Source of the DNA: Thelephora terrestris
Taxonomy: Eukaryota; Basidiomycota; Agaricomycetes; Thelephorales; Thelephoraceae
DNA length: 64,000 bases
NCBI GenBank assembly: GCA_015956445.1
Contig: WIUZ02000002.1
Location: 1,674,001 to 1,738,000, forward strand
Direction: 5' to 3'
The notes below the pieces were generated by a model. It did not search any database. It had not been told where the DNA came from and worked only from the letters and a program-made list of their open reading frames with translations. A program made the translations under genes and the position numbers. Positions 30,626-41,353 of this stretch are shown one piece after another (positions within the stretch are counted from its first letter, which is position 1; every line of letters starts with the position of its first letter).

Positions 30626-32359
30626 ATGGGTCCCAAACGTCCGCCTCATATCCCCCCCGAACTCTGGAAGGCGTACCTGCGTCGTTACCGCCGCTGGGCA
30701 TGGTGGGTCGGTGATATTGGCGGGAGTCACCCTGACTATCCTGGGATGTCGTCGAGTTGCCAACATGATGGTCCTGCCCAGGGTACGTCCTCGTCTACCG
30801 GCCAACCATCCAACCCTCTGCTGCCTTCCATGTTACCTTCTATCCCTCCACAACCTAGCCACCTCTCGCCTCTTTGGGCTACGGTGGCTTCTTCTTCACT
30901 TCCTATTGCACCGACTCCTCCTGCGCAGTCAAATTCACATGCCAACCATCTGGGAGTGACTCAGTCTGTTGGCGTTCCTCCTCAAGGTATGTACATGTGG
31001 AAATTTTGTGGAAATGTGTTGACCCATCTCACACTCTTATGCCAGCAAGCAACGACCGTAGTGGCCCCAAGATAGTCACTGTCTCAGTCCCTTTGAACAC
31101 CGCGGTTGTTGGCGGCCTTGTCGCACGGAGGGAACTCCGCATTTCTTCCGATGTCACGTTTGCAGATTTTTACTCACGGATGTGTACCAACATGGACCTT
31201 GACCCCACCGAAGCATCAATTGGATATAAGTTTCACACCGACCGTGCGAGGGACCCCCCTTGTGAACTAAGTAACGAATCTGACTATTTGCCAATGATGC
31301 AAGAAATGGTACGCAAGATCCTCGCTGCACGGTCCCGTAATCCGGTTCTTTTCCTCCACAACTTGGTACGCCCTTGTCTCTTAGTACGAAATGTTATGCG
31401 ATCTCACGGTACTTTTGCACAGCGCCCCGCAACCCGTACCCCAGTACTATCCAAACGAAAGCGGGATGATGAGCCGATGGACAGCAAAGACGGCCGCCCT
31501 CGTCCATCGACAACGTTGGACTACACACAGGAGTACAGAGAGCTCCTCTCAAAACTCCGTTGCAAGCTGCACGAAGGACGTCTGTGCCGAGTAGACCCAG
31601 TCACGACAGAACATAACGAGCTCAACATCTACCAAGTCACCCTCTGGGCTCGGATGATTGTACGCCAGATGCAATGATTCCGCATTGGAGCGATACTGAC
31701 AGTGATTTTAGGCAACCGGTCAGGCAACCTATGGGCAACCTCCCAATAGCTCTGCGTTTGATCACGTTCGAAAGCGGCAGAGGTTCTCTGTCCAACACGC
31801 CCCTGTGCCAGCCAGTGCACCATCCATTCACGTTCATTTCCCCAACCCGGCCTCACCTTCACAGTTGTCAATCACAACCTTGCAACCATCCCCCATGGTC
31901 ACCATTGAGCCAGTTGCCACGACTGCCAAAATTGAGCCGATTGTCACGCCGAACACCGCAATTGAGCCGATCATCACAAACTCCGTGCCAGTTCAACCAG
32001 TAGGATCCACTGCTGGGGCTGTCATTGATCTCACCTGTGAGATTGAGGAGCCCAATATCATCTACCCCACAGTCAGGGAGCTGCTCGTAGAGTTGGACGA
32101 ATCCATGCCTGCTCTTGGCGTCATTCACTATGAGGCGCAGTTGTTAGCCACTGGGTTCAGCCATGTAGACCAAATTTTGGACATGCCTACAGTCCGTGCA
32201 ACCCTCAGCAACGTTGAGGTTCCAATTGGTATTATGGACAAAGTTATCGAACGTGCTTGGAGGATGGCGAGGAGGGCTTCAAAGTCAAAGTCCACCATCA
32301 AGAACGAGGACAACCACGATCACGGGCTCGAAGAAAATTGTTTCGAGGCAAACTTTTGA
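30626..32359 (+). CDS. Transposon companion protein with C-terminal SAM-like helical domain
   Basis: Exons 30626-30986, 31046-31365, 31423-31659 and 31712-32359 give 521 aa. The start MGPKRPPHIPPELWKAYLRR is followed by a Ser/Pro-rich linker. A folded block begins PKIVTVSVPLNTAVVGGLVA, with RRELRISSDVTFADFYSRM, LGYKFHTD-like IGYKFHTDRARDPP and ARSRNPVLFLHNL. A helical segment follows (YTQEYRELLSKLRCKLHEGR), then FDHVRKRQRF. After a repetitive Ile/Glu/Pro linker (three variants of KIEPIVT), the last 110 residues (YPTVRELLVELDESMPALGV, then YEAQLLATGFSHVDQILDMP) look like a SAM-type domain. I recognise this as a recurrent Agaricomycete protein of unknown function. Here it lies inside the TIRs of a Tc1/mariner-type element, so it is probably part of it. 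Confidence 0.78.
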
Positions 32360-32578
32360 AGGTAATTTGAATACTGACATATGTGACTGCTTGACAGGCA
32401 CGTGTAACTATTGTACGGGGGATGAAGAAGTCAACAAAAACTGTAGTGGGGGTGCAGAAGTAACAAACTCAATGTACGACTCGGGGATGCAGAAGAAGAA
32501 ACAACCTAATGTACATGGTAGCAAGAAGAACTAAAAAAACAAATGTACGTGGGGACGAGCAGTTTTTAATATAATGTA

Positions 32579-33730
32579 TTACAAATAACCGCAGTCCTTG
32601 AACCATCCCTCAACTTTTGCGGGTGTTACCGCCCCGAAAACTGCATCCCAAATCATGACATAAGGGTGAATACTGGTGTCGAGGTCATCAGGTACCAACT
32701 CTGACCGGGCATAATCACGGTTGCCACGTATCCATGCTTTGATGCACGAAAACGCTTCTTCGATCGGATTGAAGTCTGGAGAATATGTCGGGAGATATAG
32801 GAGCTTCATCCCCCTGTTTTGTGGTCAATGGTTGGAACATAGTCTGCTGTGTACTCCATACCTTCTTTCAATCATATCACGGAGTTCCCAGGATTTGTGT
32901 ATGCTTGCATTGTCCATAACGAGAACTGAGTTGGTGCCAGGGAACTGATTCATATTGTCAAGGAGTCCATCGACAAAACTGTTGAATTCTTGTGCGGTGT
33001 AAGGGTGGTCCTCAACGGCAAGATGGAGGATCCCATCAAGAGAGAGAGCAGGAAGGATGGAGTATCTGTGAGGTCGTAAGGACCAAGGATATAGGGAAGC
33101 ACCAGAGAGAGGAGATACCGAGTTCCACGGATAAAAAAATCCCTTCTGCGAGAGCGACACCCGATCGGGGCCCATCCCCGGGACCGTCTGGTTGTCAGAC
33201 GGTTTACTGCACTTTCATCGACAAAGACCAACTGTTCTGGGTGGTAATTTTCTGCAACCTCGATCTGATATTTGGCACGGCCCTCCTCCACTCGCTCATT
33301 TGCAATAAAGCAGTTCTTCTTAAGTGAGAAACCTCGTCGGCGCAGTGTCCGGTGAATGGTGCTGACATCCACCGAAACACCCCGGTTCTCTTCTAAATCA
33401 GCCTTGAGTTCACGAAGGTATAAATCGGGTGTTCGTTCAATGAGTGATTCGAGGTACTGCGCCAATCCTCATCAGCAAAAAACAGTATCAGCAAGCCGGG
33501 TCACGTACAGCACAATCCACACCATTCAACATCCGGCGGCCCCCGCTCTGGAGAGGCTTCTTTACAACGGAACCGGTGGCATATGCGTTATTCAGCGTGC
33601 GCCGCAGAGTCGATGGGTGGACTCCCATCAACTTGGCGACCTTGTACTTCGGCAGTCGGTGTAGTACATGCATTGTAACCATCTGCTCCTTGAGAGGAAC
33701 AGGGATGTGTCGTCGATGGCCAAGTCCCAT
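32579..33730 (-). CDS. Tc1/mariner-type DD34E transposase
   Basis: Exons 33730-33509, 33456-33119, 33065-32862 and 32813-32579 join in phase into 332 aa. The N-terminus has a helix-turn-helix (HRLPKYKVAKLMGVHPSTLR) and a second DNA-binding region (DPVYTF-like YLESLIERTPDLYLRELKAD, then STIHRTLRRRGFSLKK). The catalytic residues are the Asp of LVFVDESAVN, the Asp of SVLVMDNASIH and the Glu of YSPDFNPIEEAF, with 34 residues between the second Asp and the Glu. The block GWAPIGCRSRRRDFFIRGTR plus YSILPALSLDG, typical of fungal members, is restored by removing one intron. No stop or frameshift is present, so the enzyme may be functional. Confidence 0.9.
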
Positions 33731-33822
33731 GAGATTCAGGTGTGCGAAGTGGGTGGGGATAAAGTTGATGCAGATCTAAGATCTATTTACACGTGCGCTA
33801 ATTGTCACGTACAGGCTGTGCT

Positions 33823-33894
33823 AAGCTCCGTCCGTGAACGAAAAAAGGTGAGTGTGTTTTTCTCGAAAACGAGCTATCGACTTGCAAACAGCTG
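33823..33894 (-). repeat. Right TIR of the 3.7-kb element
   Basis: 72 bp, inverted copy of 30154-30225 with two mismatches. Confidence 0.9.
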
Positions 33895-34037
33895 TCATAC
33901 ATCAATACGACACCGCGTCTAATCCAGGTCATTGCGGTCCGGTTCGGCTGCTAGGCCCGTCACCCGCTAAAGGCACTCCTGCTCCGGACCCGCGGCCACA
34001 CTCCTGCCACACTTACTCTCTCTCTCTCATTCCGACC

Positions 34038-35861
34038 ATGGAGGTATTTCGGAATCCTTCAGGGAATTATTTGAGAAAGTTCTCACCTCCCCTTGCGATG
34101 CAACAATCCATGTGGGACTCGATTGTGAACGGGAATCTTATCGATGCAAAGATCTTTGCATTTTCTCGACGTTCTCGCGAACCTGGGCGGGTGGACACAC
34201 CAAAGGTTCTCTTCGTGAACACTCACGTGCTAGCAGCTGCGTGTAGTTACTTCCATTCCAGTAAGTTCCAGCCCTCTTTCATGGAAGCGCCCTATAACTC
34301 CCCCTCCCAGCTTTCAGTTTCTCTAACGGCACTGAAACTGATCTCGACGCAGAACTGCCTCCGGGGATGGAACCCTGCTTTGACTTGGCAGAGTGTGATT
34401 TGGACAGCGATTTTGATGATCCTGTGGATGATGATCCTATGCAGCCTCAACCGCGAGCTTCCTCCGACACCCTTGAGTCGCCGCGGAGGCCGATTAATGC
34501 ATACCTCGTCAAGTTCACGGCATATAAAACGTTGGTTGCCAAATCACATGAAGACCATTGTACCACTAACAGATGGGATGTAGCTTACGCGCAATAATCT
34601 GGTACATTTACACGGGAGAAATCTCTTTCCTCCTCGGTTACCCAGCGGTCCCTAGCCCCTCTGCAAAGTCTGTTTATCGGTTTGCCCATGAGGTTTGTAC
34701 CTGATAAAAATGGACCACGACACCACCACTTAAAGTCGTAACAGCACAGCATGGGTGATCTCGAAACACTGGCATCGAACGAAATCGAGCTCTCCATTTA
34801 TCGGTTGTCGCCGTGTGAGTTAGTTGAAGAAGCATGTAGCATTTTCGTTTCCCGGCAAGGTCCACCTATGAGAAATACTGCCCAGCTTTTGACGTGTAAT
34901 ATCCATCAGATATCCGGAATGGTGTCGCGCTTACAGCAGGCGGCTCTCCTTTGTATTGTCCACGGACAGCGAAGCAAAGAGCGCTTTTGAGCGGAAGTTA
35001 TCCGCTTACTTCTCTGGGATGCTTCCACACTGCAAGGAGATTATCACATCCATCGTTCTGCACCGCTTGGGTCATCGGATCCCCCCCGAAGTTCCTCGGG
35101 ACGACCGTAATATGATTCCGAGGGCATCCCAACCATGGCCAGATGAGACCAGAAATGCACTGCGCACGTCTTTGGACAGCGGTACCTTTGATGACTTCAA
35201 GCTTTCACTTACCTTTGGCCTAGTTCACTTCCCCTCCGCAAGGATGTATGACAATGCCCGGGTCCTGCCTTCACGTCGAGCTTTTCTCTCTCAACGTCGG
35301 TGGAGATACTTCGAATCCATCACCTCTGATCTCACGTGGGCTAGTTGGCAGGCTCTTGCGTATTTCGTGAATACCGGCGGCATCACATTCAAGCCGTTTG
35401 GATCAACGCATCTTGAGCAGTCTACGAGTCAGAACCCCTCGGATCCTCAATTCCGAGGGTTCCCGTGTTCAATGAAGGAAACACATAGCCTTGCCAAAGC
35501 GGTATGAAGGACTTTCCTCAGTTCTCAGCGCGTATAAAAGCAACTAGATCAGCTCCAATTGAACGAATTAATACGCGTCGTCACCGATGCAATGGTGTCA
35601 AGCCTCACGCTGAAGAACGTGGTTGAGGAGATGTTTTCTGGCCCAACACTGTACGCTCTTCTAGGGGATATCCGTCACACGTCTGACAATCTGGTTAGCC
35701 CAGGCGAAGTAATCAAGAGAGGGGCTGAGATCATACGCGAAAATTTGAGGAGTACTAGTAGAGTTCACTCCCAGTTGCGTGAGATGGTTGCAGAGGCTGC
35801 AGATGGATCGAGGTCGCGCGATTTTGCTGCCTTGGTAGAATGTTTCCGTGGACTCTATTAG
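34038..35861 (+). CDS. Tandem BTB/POZ-type protein (paralogue 2)
   Basis: Starts MEVFRNPSGNYLRKFSPPLA, with MQQSMWDSIVNGNLIDAKIF and LFVNTHVLAAACSYFHS matching the gene at 6253. After an intron come LPPGMEPCFDLAECDLD, an acidic loop and INAYLVKFTAYKTL, then CSLRAIIWYIYTGEI. This junction needs a weak donor (GTTGCC), and its acceptor differs from the one used in paralogue 1. A second half follows (FERKLSAYFSGMLPHCKEII, DSGTFDDFKLSL, SWQALAYFVNTGGITFKPFG), ending LTLKNVVEEMFSG and LVECFRGLY. The region 34690-34960 between the halves is hard to splice with confidence, so this copy may be partly damaged. The 3.7-kb element sits 143 bp upstream of the ATG. Confidence 0.62.
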
Positions 35862-35889
35862 CCTCTAGCTACTTAGTAGGTCTCTTAAG

Positions 35890-37149
35890 TCACATTCGTG
35901 CATTACCCCAGCAACAATCATGAACCAAGTGCTTTTGCCGTGGCAGATATTGACTTAGGCGTCCTATTTCTCGCTCAAACCGCCACAAGTTGAGCGTTCT
36001 GAGGACACGAAAAAGGGTGAAGGTCCTGAAGCCCCACGTGAACCTTCTGAACCAGTAGACATGTCCTAAAAGCGAAATGAGAACAAGGACTACAAAGCCT
36101 GTGGGCTGTTGGTGCTTAATATTTGTTACCTGGAGAAGTGTGGAAGATCCTGTTGCATCGCCTCCACCTGGTCCTGAAATCGAGAAGTCGTCGTAGTTCA
36201 CATAATCATCCATTTCGCTCGCGTTTTCTTCCACGCTCGATGTGTCTAGGACATACGGGGATTCAGCCGGCGGAGATAGGTCCCCGAAGGATCCTATCGG
36301 AAGGAATTGCATCGTGCCCTTATTGAGTGCGTTCAGGATCTGACTGGTCTGCGTGCTGGACAACGTGGAGGGATTTTGCATGGGAACGTTTGCGGGCCAT
36401 CCCACAAGCCGCACACCATAAGTTTCGAGGCTCCCTTGGTTTTTCCACCGCATTTCTGCCGTTCGCACACCGCTTGCTTTCCTACGTAATCATTGAGTAG
36501 GTGAGGGGAGCGACCAAAACGGTGACGAACCGTAGAGCAGCTCGTACAGCTGTGTACACCTCAGATTTCAACAGAGAGGCAGGGGTCCTCTTTGACTTTG
36601 ACTTTGACTTTGGTATCGTCGGGGCAGAGAAGGATGGCATCAGAGCTGTGGAAGTTTGTGGGCCGCAGCTCCTCCTACAGTGATCCTTGAATGCCAATGC
36701 ACCAGGAGCGCCACCCCCTCTCAGACCCCGCCAGAACTCTCGACCGGTAGTTGTGCCACCCAGGAAGCCTTCGTCGAAAGGATCAAGGGGGTCAATGGCT
36801 AGAATGAAAGACTGGACGGATAGCATTGCCGCAAGCGTCTCCAATGTCTGCGAAACGGATCTCAAAGCATCCTGTATTCTCTCTCGCTTGTCGGACGATC
36901 CAGCAGAACAAAAGAGATACTTCTGCTGAGACTCCGCGACGTAACGTTTGATCTAAAGTCCCCTTAGAAACTCAGGCCGCCTATGGGTGGCTGTAGAAAT
37001 CGAGTTCCGGTACGAACTTGTTCAAGTGGCCGTTGTTCTCTAATCGCGAACGTCCTCATCGCGTCGAACAGTGTCTTGTCGATAAACGCGTCTAGGCGTT
37101 CGAGAAAGAAGGCGTCCTTTTCGTTAGCAATGCTCTGGCCGGACACCAT
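35890..37149 (-). CDS. Conserved fungal protein of unknown function
   Basis: Exons 37149-37018, 36925-36531 and 36481-35890 join in phase into 372 aa. Both introns have GTTCG donors. The start MVSGQSIANEKDAFFLERLD is preferred over an in-frame ATG at 37260, because the latter lies only 15 bp from the divergent SVF1 start. The core reads FIDKTLFDAMRTFAIREQRP, IQDALRSVSQTLETLAAMLS, a glycine-rich FWRGLRGGGAPGALAF, then YTAVRAALRKASGVRTAEMR and YGVRLVGWPANVPMQNPSTL. The latter motif recurs in Agaricomycete proteins I have seen only as hypothetical. A hydrophobic stretch (GFVVLVLISLLGHVYWF) near the end could be a membrane segment or an unspliced intron. Confidence 0.65.
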
Positions 37150-37275
37150 TTGGGCGGCGTCGTGCGGATCAAACAAGATGGTGGTGCAAATACAAGTGGC
37201 GCCGCAGTCAGGTGAGCGGAGAAGGTCGTAACAGGTCGTCCGCCTGCACTTGACCACCATCTCCTCACGATCGCC

Positions 37276-38693
37276 ATGTTTTCCACCCTCTGGTCGTGAG
37301 TGAGGGTCTCGCTGTGCTAGATCAAATATTTAACGTCGGTTTATAGGACGTCGGACCCAACTGCGCAGAACTTCTTCCCGGTTTCGTCTCGCTATGCCGA
37401 CTCCGAACTACTCGGCCCCCTCGAGCCCAAGGACACGGAGTGGACGTGCGCTGGTGGATTTTCTGTGGAGACGCAGATCTTTTATTGCTTCACGGAGAAC
37501 TGGTCAAGTGTCATGGTGCAGCTTATCTACTCATCAGTCGGGTGAGTTGCTCCTGAGAGTTTATCCGCCTTGATCAAATGTTGATTCTTGCAATTGGGTA
37601 GACTTTGGCCCACGACCCAGTTAGTGGTCAAGTTTTACGATCCAGATACAAAGGAGACGATTTGGAAGTCCATGAACGTCTCAAACTTTAGTCCCGGTGG
37701 GGACAGACGTTCCAGCAAATCGGACCAGTTCACCGTCACCCACAAATCTACCCCTGGGGCCGAATTCGAAGAGTCTTATTCCGTACTCGGACGATTCGAC
37801 AACGGCTTGCAAATCTCGCTGGATATCAAGAGACCCGCTGCCGTCCCCGGTTTCAAGATTGGCAAAGGCCCAAAGGGAGGTTTCTCCTACTTCGGACCTA
37901 ATGTCGAGAAACCCGAAGGTTACGTAGTCCATCGGTTCTGGCCGAGGCTCCAGTCCTCAGGCGTCATAATCAAGGATGGCCAAGCGAACTCGTTCGCTGG
38001 TCCCGGAATGTTCGTACACGCTATCCAGGGGATGCGGCCCAATCTCGTGGCATCTAGCTGGAACTTCTCTCACTTCCAAAGTGAAGAACACGGTGGCGTC
38101 TCTGCTATCCAAATGGAACTCACCACCACCGATGCTTACGGGAAGAAAGGCGAAGGATCTGGCAAGGTGGTCGTGAATGTTGGTTCTTTGGTCGTTGGAG
38201 GGAAATTGGCCGCGGTTACCGCTGAGACGAGGTGGCCCGGAGAGCCTGTTGTGGATAAACCCTCCGTGTCCTCTCGGGCGGTCCACCATGACAAGTCCTT
38301 GGACAGTTTCACGGGGTATAATGTCCCTTCGAGTCTCAGTTACCATTGGGCTGGACCGTCTGTTATCCCAGGGGCAGAAGGTGGCCTCAGCGCTGATCTT
38401 TCGGTCGATGTTGGCAAGCCAGGCCAGGAGATCGGGTTGATCGAAAAGGTGGACGTCATGGCCGAGATCCCTGGATTCGTCAAAGCTGTTGTTAGTTACG
38501 TGGCCGGTGCCAAACCTTACATCTACCAGGCAAGTTGTTCAGTCCTTCCCCCCTTGCGTTAACTCACGATCATTTCCAGTGGTTGAACCCCGCGACTTTG
38601 AAGATCACTGGACCGGATGCATTGGTCCCAGGGCTTTCCGGTGGATTGGAAGTGAAGGGACATCTGTACAACGAAGCTACATTCATCTCTTGA
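37276..38693 (+). CDS. SVF1: Svf1-family stress survival protein
   Basis: Svf1 proteins are lipocalin-like (two calycin lobes), act in sphingolipid/ceramide handling between ER and Golgi, and protect against oxidative and cold stress. Exons 37276-37295, 37347-37541, 37602-38529 and 38580-38693 give 418 aa. It starts MFSTLWSTSDPTAQNFFPVS. Family motifs follow in order: LEPKDTEWTCAGGFSVETQ, MVQLIYSSVGLWPTTQL, FKIGKGPKGGFSYFGPN, GPGMFVHAIQGMRPNLVASS, HGGVSAIQMELTTTDAYG, GLIEKVDVMAEIPGFVKAVV and GAKPYIYQWLNPATL. The last intron (38530-38579) begins GC (CAG/GCAAGT), and only this splice gives the conserved IYQW. Length and content are complete. Confidence 0.92.
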
Positions 38694-38983
38694 TCTCTTT
38701 CTCGATTCATATATACGCTCCGCACTCCGTCATAGTTTGTAATGATTTCCGATCTACTGTACGCCATGATGCCACGACATCGACCTTCGACTCAGGGGAA
38801 GGCTCCGGTGCCGCAGCAGGGCGAGGCGCGGCATGATTAAGTTTTGGCACCTGTGCCTGCTACCATCCCCGAACCATCCCCTCGCTTTGCGCTCACCTCT
38901 CTTCACTACCAATCTTCTTCCCCACGGCACTCAAAGCCACTAAAGGTTCCAGGAGTTGCCGTTGTCTGTGTATGTGATGTACG

Positions 38984-40858
38984 ATGTTGCGCATGCTTGC
39001 GCACCCACAAACCACTAGACAATTCGCACGTTCGTTTCACAATCCCTCCATCTATCGACTAGGACGCCAGTCGTTGCCAAGCCATCTCTATCGCCCTGCA
39101 GTGTTCAATGTGACGCGATTGTCGGAGCAAGGGAGCTATCTCAATGCCGTCGGTCCCCGCCATGCGATTTGTGGCGGCCAGGTCGCAGGATTCCACGCTA
39201 CCAGGAGGAATGAGGCTTTGCCTTTTGTGCCGGTGTTTGCAGTCATGCTCAAGGTGCGTTTATCGCGTTCCGGAGCTCTTGTAGACATTGATTTGGTGAT
39301 AATAGGCATCCGGTTCCCTCGAACTTGCTCGAACCGCGAGCAGGGTAGCGCTTTCGCTCGCTCCTATCCTCTTCATAAAGAACCGGAGATTGAAAAAATG
39401 GCTCCAGAAAGACTTACCAGGAATGGAAGAGAAGCGGCCGGTGATTTTGAAGAAGATTAGAACGAGGACAATTCTTTTCCACATCCTGATCATGACCCCC
39501 ATCGTCCTTTTTTGGGCGACAATCATTGCAAGTTTGGAGCGGACACCACTGACTGGGCGGTGCGTTGCTTGCTGTTCTAATCACAGTCACACGAATGGCT
39601 GAAGTGAATAAACGCCTTTTGTAGGTGGAGACTCATCCTGTTATCACCCGAAGAAGAGGATCAAATAGCTGCGCAATTGGCTGGCGAGGGTTGGTACCAG
39701 GCTGTCGGCGAGATCCTAGCAAGCCAAGCAGAGGATGAGAAAGTTCCTACTCCAATCCCAGCCACAGACTGGCGGTACCAGTGGGTACAAAGCACGCTCC
39801 GGCGCCTAGAATCCGTCGTCCCTGTCCTCCAAGATGAAAAGAAGCTTAGCCCTTCGTGGCTGGAGACTAGCCCTGACGATGTTCAACTTCCACCTCCTGC
39901 AGATTACCCTTTGCGACCGAGACCTCGCGCCTCCGAGTACCTCAAGATGTTCTCTGATATGACCTGTGGAAAACGGTCGAAACACACTCCCGACCACGCC
40001 CCTCATACCATCACTGGACCCCCTTATTCTCTCCTTCTCGTCGATAACCCAAATTCCTCCAACGCCTTTTCATACGGTTTTGGTCCTGATGGCGGAGGCG
40101 GAATCGTCGTTTATAATGCGTTCATAGATGAAATCATGAATGACCCGGAACTCGCCCCGAGCACAACGTTACAAGAGTCAGAAGAATCATCCTGGTGGTC
40201 ATACATCTTCGGCTCTATCCTCAACGCCAACCACCAGCCTCAACATCCCGTACCTTCCCCCGAACAAACTAACCGACTCGCAGTTCTCCTCGCCCACGAA
40301 CTCTCACATCTCATTCTCTCGCACCACCTCGAATCGTTGACCTCCAGCTCAATTGTTTTACCAGGGCTCCTCTCTATCCTTACTGACCTCGTCCGAACGT
40401 TAATGTTCCCGGTGACCATGTTTTTCGGGCCCTTCGTAAACGATGCCGTAGCAAATATGGGCAAGATCGGGTCTGGCGAGGTCACAAAGCTCTCGGTTCT
40501 CTGCACCACCAGGATACAAGAACTCGAAGCGGATGTGGTGTCGACGAGGCTCCTCGCCTACGCGGGCTTTGATCCCCACTCCACCGTCAAGTTCTGGGAG
40601 AGCAGGACCCCTACGGTTTATGGGGACCTCTCTGAATGTGCGACGTGGAAGGAGGACTCGAGCAGTGCTCGTGATGCAGAAGGCGACAGGCTACCTTATA
40701 AGACCGCGCTCTCGTTGTTTGGCTCCACTCATCCTATGAATGATACGCGGGTCGGGGCTCTGACGAAGGAGCTCCTCAGGTGGTCCGCGGAGAAGGAGGA
40801 GGCTCTCGTTCGGTTGCAAGCGGAGAAGCAGCCAGAGAAACAAAAAAGAAGCGGTTGA
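38984..40858 (+). CDS. OMA1: OMA1-like mitochondrial inner-membrane metallopeptidase (M48)
   Basis: Zinc peptidase of mitochondrial quality control. Exons 38984-39253, 39306-39559 and 39625-40858 give 585 aa. The N-terminus is rich in Arg, His and Ser without acidic residues (MLRMLAHPQTTRQFARSFHN), as expected for a mitochondrial presequence. A transmembrane helix (LFHILIMTPIVLFWATIIA) is followed by the family block LERTPLTGRWRLILLSPEEE. The zinc site is LLAHELSHLILSHH (HExxH), with the third ligand in TRIQELEADVVSTRLLAYAG. The C-terminal STHPMNDTRV is also conserved in the family. Longer than yeast Oma1 (345 aa), partly through an insert of about 45 residues before HELSH. It appears functional. 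Confidence 0.9.
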
Positions 40859-41353
40859 TCATGGTAGAGGTTCTATGTTTCTGTTGTGTGGAGGTGTTTT
40901 GGTCCCCAGTGCTTTCGATGTTCCCTTTCTCTATACGAACCACGTCTTCCGGCGGAGTTCTTATTGTTTCTCTTCCCGTGTTAGTTAAATACTGTGTATA
41001 GGTAATCATCGGCTGTCAGCATATAGCGTCTTAACTTATCCCCTTCTCCATCCACTAGATGGTTGCCGAGTCGATGCCTTCAGTAGGTGCGTTGAGATCG
41101 TTGACCGCGAAAGTTAAGAGTCACTGACGCTCTGCTCACAAAATCAGTAGTAAAGGGAAAGTTTCAGTGTGTATTGGATCCCGCCTTCGACGGGCACAAG
41201 TCACAAAAAGATTTAAGATATGGTAAACACACAACATCCTCAACCTCAAGGGAGAGCTCGAAGGTTCGAAAGGACAAGCGAAGGCCCGCGCTCTATGGTA
41301 TTAATAAAGGAGATAGTAAACCTCTCCACCATTCGCTACGGGTGGGAAGAGCT
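40859..41353. other. Intergenic, convergent 3' ends
   Basis: 495 bp between the OMA1 stop and the stop of the secreted protein gene. A/T-rich; no gene seen. Confidence 0.4.

Larger units (their letters stand above)
30154..33894. mobile_element. 3.7-kb Tc1/mariner-type element carrying a companion gene
   Basis: 3,741 bp bounded by 72-bp inverted repeats (30154-30225 and 33823-33894) with two mismatches, beginning CAGCTGTTTGCAAGTCGATA. It contains a DD34E transposase on the minus strand and a second gene on the plus strand. The bases at both edges share only TC (30152-30153 and 33895-33896), not the TA duplication expected for Tc1/mariner. It lies between an exchanger relic and the second BTB gene. 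Confidence 0.85.

Noticed and set aside
32950-33118. Continuation of the transposase second exon through FIRGTRYLLSLVLP
   Set aside because: This is intron read-through. Removing 33118-33066 restores the conserved GTRYSILPALSLDG.
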